Below are positions 57,595-64,000 of a DNA stretch of 64,000 bases, piece after piece. This DNA comes from Limnohabitans planktonicus II-D5 (GTDB taxonomy: Bacteria > Pseudomonadota > Gammaproteobacteria > Burkholderiales > Burkholderiaceae_C), in NCBI RefSeq assembly GCF_001270065.2, contig NZ_LFYT02000012.1, forward strand, positions 48,593 through 112,592. The letters are read 5' to 3'. Positions within the stretch are counted from its first letter, which is position 1, and each line of letters opens with the position of its first letter. The notes under the pieces are model-generated. The model saw only the letters and a list, made by a program, of their open reading frames with translations, had not been told where the DNA came from and did not search any database. A program made the position numbers and the translations under genes.

Positions 57595-58764
57595 ATGGGT
57601 AGAGCAAAACAAGCATGGATGGAAGCGCAAGAGCGTGGGTGGGATGGATTGGACAGGCACGTATGTGTTGACTGCGTAGATGATGTTTATCTGGCCAGTT
57701 TGGTAGATGCGTCAGCACACCACACGGGCTGTGACTACTGCGGTAACAGTGGCGTGTCAACAGCTGAGGTCAGTTGTATTTTGGATGCAGTAAAGACTGG
57801 CATTCACTATGCATTTAATGACGAAGCTAATGCCGGAGCACCTTACAGCAAGGACTTTCCAATTGAGTACTTGTCGACGCAAGATGTGCTTGAAGGAACA
57901 TTGAGTAACGAAGGTGTGAATTGGTGCAACGAGCTGATTGAAGACGTAGCGGGTGCACTGCATGAAGTAGGTTGGGTTGAGGCACTTGAAGGTGATTTTT
58001 TTGGAAGCTACGGACATCAACGGTATCGGTGGTCATGGTCTGCTTTCGTCAGCGCGGTGAAGCACCAAAGCCGATTTCATTTTCATGTTGACAAGTCCGT
58101 TGATGAGTACGGCGAACGGCCTATCAGTCCTGCAGAGATGCTGGGCTTTCTGGGGCACGTGTTTGAGCACAACCAGATGGTGCAAACCATTTCAGCAGAT
58201 GCAGTGTTTTTGAGGGTTAGAAAAGGTGTTTGGCCTTTGCTTGCAGGTGAAGCTGGACCACCGCCGCACACCAAAGCCACTGGAGGTCGCATGAACCCAG
58301 CGGGCATCCCCTATCTGTACTTGGCGTTTGATCAAACAACGGCGCTTCACGAAGCGCGTGCTGTAGTTGGTGATGCCGTGACTGTCAGTCGTTGGCAGCC
58401 CAGCAGAGAACTTCGGGTGTTAGACCTGACACACCAACCGAAGTGCATGTCCATTTTCGAGGGGCGTGATCCCACACAGGACTATGCAATCTTTCTGTGG
58501 CATTTTTTAGAGGACATCTCTAAGCCTTTGTGCAAAGACGACGTTCCTGAAATTGAGTACGTGCCTACCCAGCTGGTTTGCGAATATCTCGCCCAAGTCT
58601 TTTCCCCTGATGGAAAACCTTTGGATGGGCTGATTTACCCCAGTGCTTTAACAGCGGGAAAAAACTTTGTGCTTTTTCCTGAGCGCGGTCAGCGGTATGT
58701 GAAGTCTTCACTCGAACGTTTTGGAATGGTGAAGTTTCAATCTGCCGAGGTCATCAAGGCTTGA
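57595..58764 (+). CDS. RES-domain protein with N-terminal zinc-ribbon and HEPN-like region
   Basis: Protein of 389 residues. The N-terminus has two Cys pairs, Cys24/Cys27 and Cys46/Cys49, a likely zinc ribbon, then a helical part of about 150 residues resembling the HEPN/RES N-terminal domain. The C-terminal RES domain has the triad Arg232 (GGRMNPAGIPYLYLAFD), Glu253 (ALHEAR) and Ser350 (IYPSALTAGKNFVLF). RES toxins degrade NAD+ or ADP-ribosylate a target. It follows the methylase by 3 bp, so it may be the suicide arm of the island. No Xre antitoxin is next to it. Confidence 0.8.
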   Translation: MGRAKQAWMEAQERGWDGLDRHVCVDCVDDVYLASLVDASAHHTGCDYCGNSGVSTAEVSCILDAVKTGIHYAFNDEANAGAPYSKDFPIEYLSTQDVLEGTLSNEGVNWCNELIEDVAGALHEVGWVEALEGDFFGSYGHQRYRWSWSAFVSAVKHQSRFHFHVDKSVDEYGERPISPAEMLGFLGHVFEHNQMVQTISADAVFLRVRKGVWPLLAGEAGPPPHTKATGGRMNPAGIPYLYLAFDQTTALHEARAVVGDAVTVSRWQPSRELRVLDLTHQPKCMSIFEGRDPTQDYAIFLWHFLEDISKPLCKDDVPEIEYVPTQLVCEYLAQVFSPDGKPLDGLIYPSALTAGKNFVLFPERGQRYVKSSLERFGMVKFQSAEVIKA

Positions 58765-58765
58765 C

Positions 58766-58891
58766 ATGATTCCTATTACTGAACCCCTCAACCTCGAATT
58801 AAGAGAGAACGCAAGCGCCTGTCTGGTGCATAGCTGTGGCTTGGTGCGGAGGCAGCTGGGCAAACCACGGTGGCTAATACCGGCCACATAG
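58766..58891 (+). pseudogene. decayed 5' end of an AlbA_2 (Schlafen-type) gene
   Basis: Starts ATGATTCC right after the RES stop. As it stands it reads MIPITEPLNLELRENASA and stops after 41 codons. With one base added after GAATT it reads LEFKRERKRLS, the opening of AlbA_2 domains. The rest of that gene is absent. Confidence 0.5.
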
Positions 58892-58952
58892 GGCTGGCGG
58901 TCATGGTAACGGCTCGAGATGTCATGGACAATATGGAATAAAAGGAAGCATT

Positions 58953-60251
58953 ATGTTGAAGCATTTACAACTCAAAAACTTTAAAGCTTGGTCTGATACA
59001 GGTGATGTCGCCCTCAAGCCGGTCACCATGCTGTTGGGTACCAATTCATCTGGTAAATCAACCCTCATTCAAAGCCTCTTGCTATTGAAGCAGACGGTGC
59101 AGTCTCCAGACCGAACGATTCAGCTCAATTTGGGAGGCGATGAGTTGAATGACTTCTTCAACTTTGGTGAATTTGAGAATGTCCTGAAACAAGGGGCATC
59201 TCCACGTCACTTCGAAATCCAGTTTTCCTACGAGCGCCCTGGCAAGGAAGAGCGTATCAACAGTGGTCAATTTCGAGCCGTATACGGACAAGCCGGTTCA
59301 GGTGCTGTGGCCATCCAGTCCATGCAACTAACGACAAGTGTCAAAGATCAAGACTTTTCATACCGCGCTGAACGACGAGATAAGGGCGCTTATTCGTTGT
59401 TTGTCAATCAGGAAAGTCAGTCCCGTGGTGCAAAACGAGATTTCGCACCTGAGCGGTCCATTGCGCTGTCCGCACATGCAATTCAGACTTTGGGTACTGA
59501 TGGTGCCTTGATGGAGGATTTGAGCCTTGCAGTGCGTCGCGAATTGGAGGGGTTAATTTATTTAGGACCACTTCGCCGCAAGCCTGAGCGTGACTACGTC
59601 TGGAACAAATCTAAGCCGGGCGAAATTGGTATTGACGGACATAAAGCGATTGACGTGCTGTTAGCCAGTGCTTTGCTTCGATCAGATGAGCGTAACTTGA
59701 CCCTGGACAGCGTGTCTGGGTGGCTGAAGAAGATGAAGGTTGCTGACAAGCTGGAAGTACGTCAGATTGGCCGTTCAAGCCGTTATGAAGTTGTTGTTCA
59801 TAAAGATGGTGTTGTGGCCAATTTGCGAGATGTGGGTATTGGCGTTTCGCAGGTGCTTCCGGTGTTGACTGTGGCATTTTTTGCACCAGAGGGAAGCACG
59901 GTTTTGCTAGAGGAACCAGAAATCCACCTTCACCCCTTGGCACAGTCGATGTTGGCTGAGTTGTTTGTTGATGTCAGCAAAAAGCGAAAGGTGCAGTTCA
60001 TTGTCGAAACCCACTCTGAGCATCTTTTTCGACGGCTGCAAACCTTGGTTGCCAAAGAGACCACTACAACTGAGAAATGCGCAATGTATTTTGTCGAAAA
60101 GGGGCGCCAGGGAGCCAAACTCCGTGAATTGATTCTGGACTCCTATGGCCGCTTGACTAACTGGCCCGATAACTTTTTTGGTGACACTCTGGGGGAAACC
60201 CGTGAGCAAGCGAAGTTGATGTTTGAACGCAAAAAAAGGGAGACGAAATGA
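58953..60251 (+). CDS. AAA ATPase, DUF3696 type
   Basis: SMC/OLD-like ATPase of 432 residues. Walker A GTNSSGKST is at 29-37, after LKNFKAWSDTGDVALKP. The signature-like segment is VGIGVSQVLPVLTVA, and Walker B is LLEEPEIHLHP at 318-328. The C-terminus FIVETHSEHLFRRLQTLV and FFGDTLGETREQAKLMF is the DUF3696 region. No TOPRIM or nuclease motif is seen in it. Its stop overlaps the PIN gene start (ATGA), so the two are expressed in a fixed ratio. In systems such as Septu and Gabija a related ATPase senses or gates a partner nuclease; the same is inferred here. Confidence 0.88.
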   Translation: MLKHLQLKNFKAWSDTGDVALKPVTMLLGTNSSGKSTLIQSLLLLKQTVQSPDRTIQLNLGGDELNDFFNFGEFENVLKQGASPRHFEIQFSYERPGKEERINSGQFRAVYGQAGSGAVAIQSMQLTTSVKDQDFSYRAERRDKGAYSLFVNQESQSRGAKRDFAPERSIALSAHAIQTLGTDGALMEDLSLAVRRELEGLIYLGPLRRKPERDYVWNKSKPGEIGIDGHKAIDVLLASALLRSDERNLTLDSVSGWLKKMKVADKLEVRQIGRSSRYEVVVHKDGVVANLRDVGIGVSQVLPVLTVAFFAPEGSTVLLEEPEIHLHPLAQSMLAELFVDVSKKRKVQFIVETHSEHLFRRLQTLVAKETTTTEKCAMYFVEKGRQGAKLRELILDSYGRLTNWPDNFFGDTLGETREQAKLMFERKKRETK

Positions 60252-60775
60252 GGGAGAGATATGTTGTGGACACCAATGTATTGATCGCTGCAAGTGCAGC
60301 GGATCCGATACATCCCAAAGACATCGATGCAACACCAGATGATCCAGTTTTGCGAGAGCAGGTTTGGAACTGGCTCGACAGATTTCAGCAGAGCGATGCT
60401 CGTTTGGTCTTGGATGAGGCAGGGGAAATTTATAAGGAATACAACAATAAGCTTGGATTTAATGACTTTGGAATTCAGGTTGTAATACACAAATGGAGCA
60501 CTGCCGCAGTTGACGATGTGCCAGTTGACTTCGATAAGCATGGCCATGCCGTACTTCCTAAATCACTAAGCGGGCTTATTCACGATGATGCAGACAAGAA
60601 AATAGTTGCTGCTGCCCTTGCTTCGCACCAATTATTTGGTGAGGGTTGTGTTGCGTTCGCAGGCGATACGGATTGGCACGATTGGGAAACGGGTCTGTTA
60701 AATCACAATATTTTGCTGGAGCCTCTTATCGCCGCTTGGTCTCGTCAAAAGCATGCAGAAAAGCAGATGCGTTGA
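60248..60775 (+). CDS. PIN-domain nuclease paired with the AAA ATPase
   Basis: PIN-fold protein of 175 residues. Acidic residues in family order are Asp8 (YVVDTNVLI), Glu60 (DEAGEIYKEY), Asp113/Asp114/Asp116 (HDDADKKIVAAA) and Asp140/Asp142 (AGDTDWHDWE). It is longer than VapC toxins and has an insertion at about 70-110. There is no antitoxin; the ATPase start-stop overlap says the ATPase is the partner. Likely a metal-dependent RNase activated by the ATPase. The next gene begins 9 bp downstream. Confidence 0.8.
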   Translation: MRERYVVDTNVLIAASAADPIHPKDIDATPDDPVLREQVWNWLDRFQQSDARLVLDEAGEIYKEYNNKLGFNDFGIQVVIHKWSTAAVDDVPVDFDKHGHAVLPKSLSGLIHDDADKKIVAAALASHQLFGEGCVAFAGDTDWHDWETGLLNHNILLEPLIAAWSRQKHAEKQMR

Positions 60776-60783
60776 ATAGATCA

Positions 60784-61482
60784 ATGAGCGATTTTTTCAG
60801 ATTCCCACATACCCCTCACATTGCTTGGCTTGCAAAAGGCGAACCGCGTGACGATAAGGTGCTTTCAGTCACCGAAGCGCAGGCGCTGCTGTCGCAAGCA
60901 GTGGTGGTCGAAGAAAAGCTCGATGGTGCGAACCTTGGCTTTTCTCTCGATGCCCATGGCCGGTTGCAGGCGCAAAACCGTGGGCAGTATTTGCAGGAGC
61001 CGTTTGCTGGGCAATTTGCCCGCTTGCCGGATTGGCTGGCACTGGCGGGTGATCGTGTTGAACTGGCATTGCTGGGCCTTGTTGACACACCCGTGATTTT
61101 GTTTGGAGAGTGGTGTGCAGCACGCCATTCATTGGGCTACGACCATTTGCCCGATTGGTTTTTGCTGTTCGATGTGTACGACAAAACCCAAGGGCGCTTT
61201 TGGAGCGTGCAGCGCCGCAACGCGTTGGCCGAGACCTATGGCTTTGCCACGGTGCCCTGTCTGTTGCAAGGCACGACCAGCTTGGATCATCTCAAACTTA
61301 TGCTCAAGGAAACGCCCAGTCGCTACCGCAGCGGTTCGCTCGAAGGCGTGGTGATTCGTCACGATTCAGAACAATGGTGCGAAGTTCGTGCCAAGCTGGT
61401 GCGCCCCGATTTCACACAAGCCATCGAGGAACACTGGAGTCGTAGGCGGGTCGAGTGGAATCGATTGGCCCACAGACAATAA
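60784..61482 (+). CDS. RNA ligase (Rnl2-like nucleotidyltransferase)
   Basis: ATP-dependent polynucleotide ligase core of 232 residues. Motif I is EKLDGANLGF with Lys45 as adenylation site. Motif III is ILFGEW (Glu109), IIIa is FLLFDVYD, IV is LEGVVIRH (Glu187), and V is VRAKLVRPDF (Lys204). All nucleotidyl-transfer motifs are intact, so activity is expected. There is no extra DNA-binding OB domain, as in Rnl2-type RNA ligases. It lies 9 bp after the PIN gene and 12 bp before the PLD-like gene. Repair of PIN-cut RNA, or sealing of cuts made by phage, is inferred. Confidence 0.85.
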   Translation: MSDFFRFPHTPHIAWLAKGEPRDDKVLSVTEAQALLSQAVVVEEKLDGANLGFSLDAHGRLQAQNRGQYLQEPFAGQFARLPDWLALAGDRVELALLGLVDTPVILFGEWCAARHSLGYDHLPDWFLLFDVYDKTQGRFWSVQRRNALAETYGFATVPCLLQGTTSLDHLKLMLKETPSRYRSGSLEGVVIRHDSEQWCEVRAKLVRPDFTQAIEEHWSRRRVEWNRLAHRQ

Positions 61483-61494
61483 AAGAGCTTTGAA

Positions 61495-62709
61495 ATGCCA
61501 CTGTTCACCACACTGACCGAAGAGTCGATTTGCAATGCGATTGATGCTGCCAACAAGCATGTGGTGCTGGCAGCACCTGGCATTGGTGGTGTTATAGCGC
61601 AATCGCTTGCGGGTGCCCACCGACGTTTGGGGGCGGATGCCGTGCAAGTCGTGCTGGACATTTCGGCTCGTGTTAGCCGCCTTGGCTATGGCGACCACCA
61701 AGCTGTTGAGTTGTTGCGTGCCTCAGGCGTGTCTCTTCGCCATCACGAAGGTTTGCGCATTGGGGCTTTGATATGTGACGACTCTGGCTGGAGTTTTGCC
61801 AGCGTTCCCCGCCTGGTCGAGGACGACCCCACTGCCGATGGTGATGCCTTTAATGCCATTGCACTAACCGCTGCGCAGGTCATGGTGTTGCGTTCAGAGC
61901 TGCCCCCTGTTGGCGCAAGTACTCAGGCCCCCGAATACCCCGTGGTGGGCAATGAAGTGGTGGATGAACAATCAGTGGCCAAAGTCAAGCGGGCCTTAGA
62001 GATTGCACCGCCCCAGCAATTTGATCTGGCTCGCCAAACGCAGGTCTACGCGGCCTTGATTCAATTCGTGGAACTTAACTTTGAAGGTTTCAACATTCAG
62101 AGCCGCAGGATTCAGCTTCCCAAATCACTGCCCTTGATTGCCAGCCAGGACAGAGCGCTGAAAGAACGGGTTACTACATCGCTCAAGGTGCTGGACAAAA
62201 TGGAAAAGCCCAAAGAGCTGCAAGATGTGACTCAGCGGCTGGAAGAACTCCGCGAGGCATTCTTGGTACCAGTCGGTCAGGCAGGTCGGGTAATGCTCAA
62301 GTCGAAGCAGAAATTATTTGAAGACGAGTTGGCCAATATTCAAAATGATTTAGATGCTTGCAAAGAGGCTCTGGAAAAAGACTTGCAAGAGGCGCTTGAC
62401 AAAGTGGTGGCATCCATCGTGCCCGATCTGGCGCGTGCTGTTTTGGCCGATCCGCCACCACGTTTCAAGGGTTTGTTTTCCAACACGCTTGATGCGGCAG
62501 CAGATTACGTTCGGGCTGAGTTGGACAAGGCCTTCCCTTCAGCTTCTGCGCTGGTAACAGGCATGAAAATTCACAAGTTTTACAAAGACGTGACCTACGA
62601 AACCCTGAAAAACAAAGAGTTCGTTGACCGGGTGATGAGTGAAATTCCCCAGTCGGTATTGGATGGCGCCCTGCTGCAAGAGGGTGTAGCAGTGAAGGCC
62701 GGTAAGTGA
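61495..62709 (+). CDS. PLD-like protein without HKD motif, with coiled-coil C-terminus
   Basis: No exact family was recognised. It has 404 residues. The first 140 look like one phospholipase D-type lobe: AIDAANKHVVLAAPGIG, DAVQVVLDISARVSRLGYGD, then HHEGLRIGALICDDSGWSF, where an active PLD would have HxKxxxxD. Here the His-Lys pair is missing. The middle is helical, and about 265-315 is a charged coiled coil (LFEDELANIQNDLDACKEALEKD in part). DISARM DrmC is also a PLD protein, but shorter and with HKD, so equivalence is doubtful. It is the last gene of the ATPase-PIN-ligase operon; a scaffold or sensor role is a guess. Confidence 0.65.
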   Translation: MPLFTTLTEESICNAIDAANKHVVLAAPGIGGVIAQSLAGAHRRLGADAVQVVLDISARVSRLGYGDHQAVELLRASGVSLRHHEGLRIGALICDDSGWSFASVPRLVEDDPTADGDAFNAIALTAAQVMVLRSELPPVGASTQAPEYPVVGNEVVDEQSVAKVKRALEIAPPQQFDLARQTQVYAALIQFVELNFEGFNIQSRRIQLPKSLPLIASQDRALKERVTTSLKVLDKMEKPKELQDVTQRLEELREAFLVPVGQAGRVMLKSKQKLFEDELANIQNDLDACKEALEKDLQEALDKVVASIVPDLARAVLADPPPRFKGLFSNTLDAAADYVRAELDKAFPSASALVTGMKIHKFYKDVTYETLKNKEFVDRVMSEIPQSVLDGALLQEGVAVKAGK

Positions 62710-62732
62710 TCGAATTTTTGAATTATCTTGAC

Positions 62733-62876
62733 ATGATTCCCCCGCCTGAATCACTCACCATCGATTTCAAAAGCGAACGCAAATGCATGTCGAATGCTGA
62801 TCAAAAAACAGTGCACTCAGCAAGATCACCGAACAATAGGCGCAGTGCTGAGTGCTGGCTACATGATTTCAATTGA
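62733..62876 (+). pseudogene. second decayed 5' end of an AlbA_2 gene
   Basis: Reads MIPPPESLTIDFKSERKCMS and loses similarity after about 24 codons; it stops after 47. The opening matches AlbA_2 ATP-binding domains. It is preceded by the same CTTGACATGATTCC string as 58766. Confidence 0.5.
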
Positions 62877-62892
62877 CGCCTGGAAATACTAA

Positions 62893-63597
62893 GTGAAAAC
62901 CAACAAAAAGCCATTCCCCATAAGTGTTCTGATAATGCCAAAAGGTATTCGGCAGCGGATCGATACCAACCCAGACTTCCAGCGGCCAGCGGTATGGACT
63001 GTGGCGCAAAAACGTTTGTTGATTGACACTATCTTGCGCGAGTACGACATTCCCAAAATGTACTGGCGCAAAGTGAATGACAGTCCAGAACGTTATGACG
63101 TCGTGGACGGTCAGCAGCGGTTGCGTGCCATTTGGAGTTTTGTAGATGGTGAGTTTGCTCTCGACTCCAGTGCCGAACCCATTGATGGAGTTGCTATTGC
63201 AGGTTGCACCTACGAGGGTTTGACGGACGATTTGAAGATTCAGTTTGCGCTGTACACCGTGGATGTGGTGGTCTTGGAAGACACGGACGAAGATGAAGTG
63301 CGCGAAATGTTTTTGCGCCTGCAAAACGGTACATCTTTGAAGGCTCAAGAAAAACGCAACGCCATGCCAGGTCAGATGCGTGAATTTGTGAAAGAGTTAA
63401 CCGTACACCCTGTTTTTGAAAGGACCAATTTCAATAATAAGCGTTTCACGTTTGACCATGTAGCCGCTCAACTGGTGTGTTTAGAGTTGGCGGGTGGCCC
63501 AACCAATGTGAAAGACGGCGACCTCAATCGCATGTACCAAACACATGGCTCTTCGTCATTCCGTGTGGAACTTGACTTGAAAAATACAATGCAGTAA
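62893..63597 (+). pseudogene. DUF262 protein gene truncated by an ISL3 element
   Basis: ParB/Srx-fold DUF262 protein, as in the N-terminal part of GmrSD-type modification-dependent restriction enzymes and many defence genes. Motifs are DFQRPAVW (28-35) and VVDGQQRLRAIW (70-81), with the family segment FLRLQNGTSLKAQEKRNA. The start is a GTG. Native sequence ends at about codon 218 (RMYQTH); the last 16 codons are read from the left end of the IS. Full-length relatives are longer and need the C-terminal helical half, so activity is doubtful. Confidence 0.75.
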
Positions 63598-64000
63598 CCG
63601 AGCCCGGTGGTGTTTGTTGGCCACAGGCGCAGTCGGCTGCTCACAAATCCTGATGGCGGATGTCCGTTCATCAACTGAAGATCCGTAAATGGCTATTGGA
63701 ATCGAATCTTTGTTCACCAGTGCGCTGGGCTTGTCTGCCCCGTGGCGCGTTGAAAACGTCAACCTCGACATGGCCCGCCGTCGCATTGACTTTGATCTCA
63801 CCTGCGATGCCAAACGTCTGGCCTGCCCCGTGTGTGGCTTGCTCGATCAAGGCATTCATGACCGACAAAAACGCCAATGGCGGCACTTGGACTTCTTCCA
63901 ATACGAAGCTTGGCTGCACGCCGAGGTGCCACGCGTGGCCTGCAGCGACTGCGGCAAGACAACACAGGCACAGGTCCCCTGGGCGCGCGAGGGCAGTGGC
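63547..64000 (+). mobile_element. left end of an ISL3-family insertion sequence (runs off the window)
   Basis: The likely left terminal repeat begins GGCTCTTCGTCATTCC at 63547, the GGCTCTTC form usual in ISL3 elements. The eight bases before it, AAACACAT (63539-63546), would be one copy of the target duplication. About 140 bp of leader precedes the transposase. Confidence 0.7.
63689..64000 (+). CDS. ISL3-family transposase, N-terminal part
   Basis: 104 residues are visible, open at the right edge. The N-terminal zinc-finger is present as CPVCG ... CSDCG (ACPVCGLLDQGIHDR and RVACSDCGKTTQAQVPW), with the family stretch RQWRHLDFFQYEAWLHAEVPR between them. The catalytic DDE domain lies outside the window. 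The family is clear; intactness cannot be judged. Confidence 0.88.
   Translation, partial: MAIGIESLFTSALGLSAPWRVENVNLDMARRRIDFDLTCDAKRLACPVCGLLDQGIHDRQKRQWRHLDFFQYEAWLHAEVPRVACSDCGKTTQAQVPWAREGSG

Noticed and set aside
58761..58766. TTGACA as a -35 box (also at 62728-62733)
   Set aside because: No -10 box at 16-18 bp in either case; the shared string is better explained as the start of AlbA_2 gene relics.
61495..62709. Assignment as drmC
   Set aside because: Lacks the HKD motif and is longer than DrmC; kept as PLD-like only.

Overview
The window looks like a chromosomal segment of a betaproteobacterium, most likely a Comamonadaceae member (Limnohabitans/Rhodoferax/Polaromonas type). The reasons are two Bug/TctC solute-binding proteins, the order sdhC-sdhD-sdhA-sdhB-sdhE-gltA opposite a GntR gene and an mdh / CitE-like / acnB run, and a fused indolepyruvate ferredoxin oxidoreductase beside an Lrp gene. 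No rRNA, tRNA or CRISPR was recognised. Functions are assigned from protein motifs read by eye; no database search was run.

Layout. 1-7.6 kb, minus strand: a catabolic run read from 7598 downward (crotonase, feruloyl-CoA synthase-like ligase, thiolase, short-chain dehydrogenase, 4HBT thioesterase, Bug protein, acyl-CoA dehydrogenase running off the left edge). It fits CoA-dependent beta-oxidative shortening of hydroxycinnamates, with repeat-rich gaps between genes. 8.1-19.8 kb: the TCA block. gltA, sdhE, sdhB, sdhA, sdhD and sdhC are on the minus strand, then a GntR regulator. mdh, a CitE-like lyase, a small exported protein and acnB are on the plus strand. A 12-bp palindrome and a good sigma-70 promoter lie between GntR and mdh. 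19.9-25.2 kb: a DUF1778/GNAT toxin-antitoxin pair, a DsbA-fold isomerase, an SDR, a saccharopine-dehydrogenase-like reductase, two tandem TPR lipoprotein-size genes and a GST. 25.6-32.0 kb: an AMP-ligase / TctC-TctB-TctA / PanE-like operon facing a FAH-family gene. 32.0-34.1 kb: an array of 104-bp palindromic repeats, an Lrp gene, and an isolated copy of the last repeat unit. 34.1-44.9 kb: indolepyruvate oxidoreductase, ferritin-like protein, Tat-exported metallo-hydrolase, aldo/keto reductase, DUF2917 and MocR genes, a Phd/PIN module and an FAD monooxygenase.

45.0-64.0 kb is a defence island, all on the plus strand. First comes a core of a 1773-residue helicase with a C-terminal DUF1998-type zinc motif, a SNF2 helicase resembling DrmD of class 1 DISARM, and a 1458-residue Eco57I-type adenine methylase resembling DrmMI. 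A RES-domain protein follows. Then comes a tight four-gene operon of an AAA ATPase (DUF3696 type), a PIN nuclease, an RNA ligase and a PLD-like protein without an HKD motif. A DUF262 gene is cut by an ISL3-family element whose transposase runs off the right edge. On either side of the ATPase operon sit two decayed starts of AlbA_2 (Schlafen-type) genes, both following the same TTGACATGATTCC string. They suggest that modules have been swapped in and out at these joints. The ATPase-PIN-RNA ligase-PLD-like operon is the best candidate here for an undescribed system.
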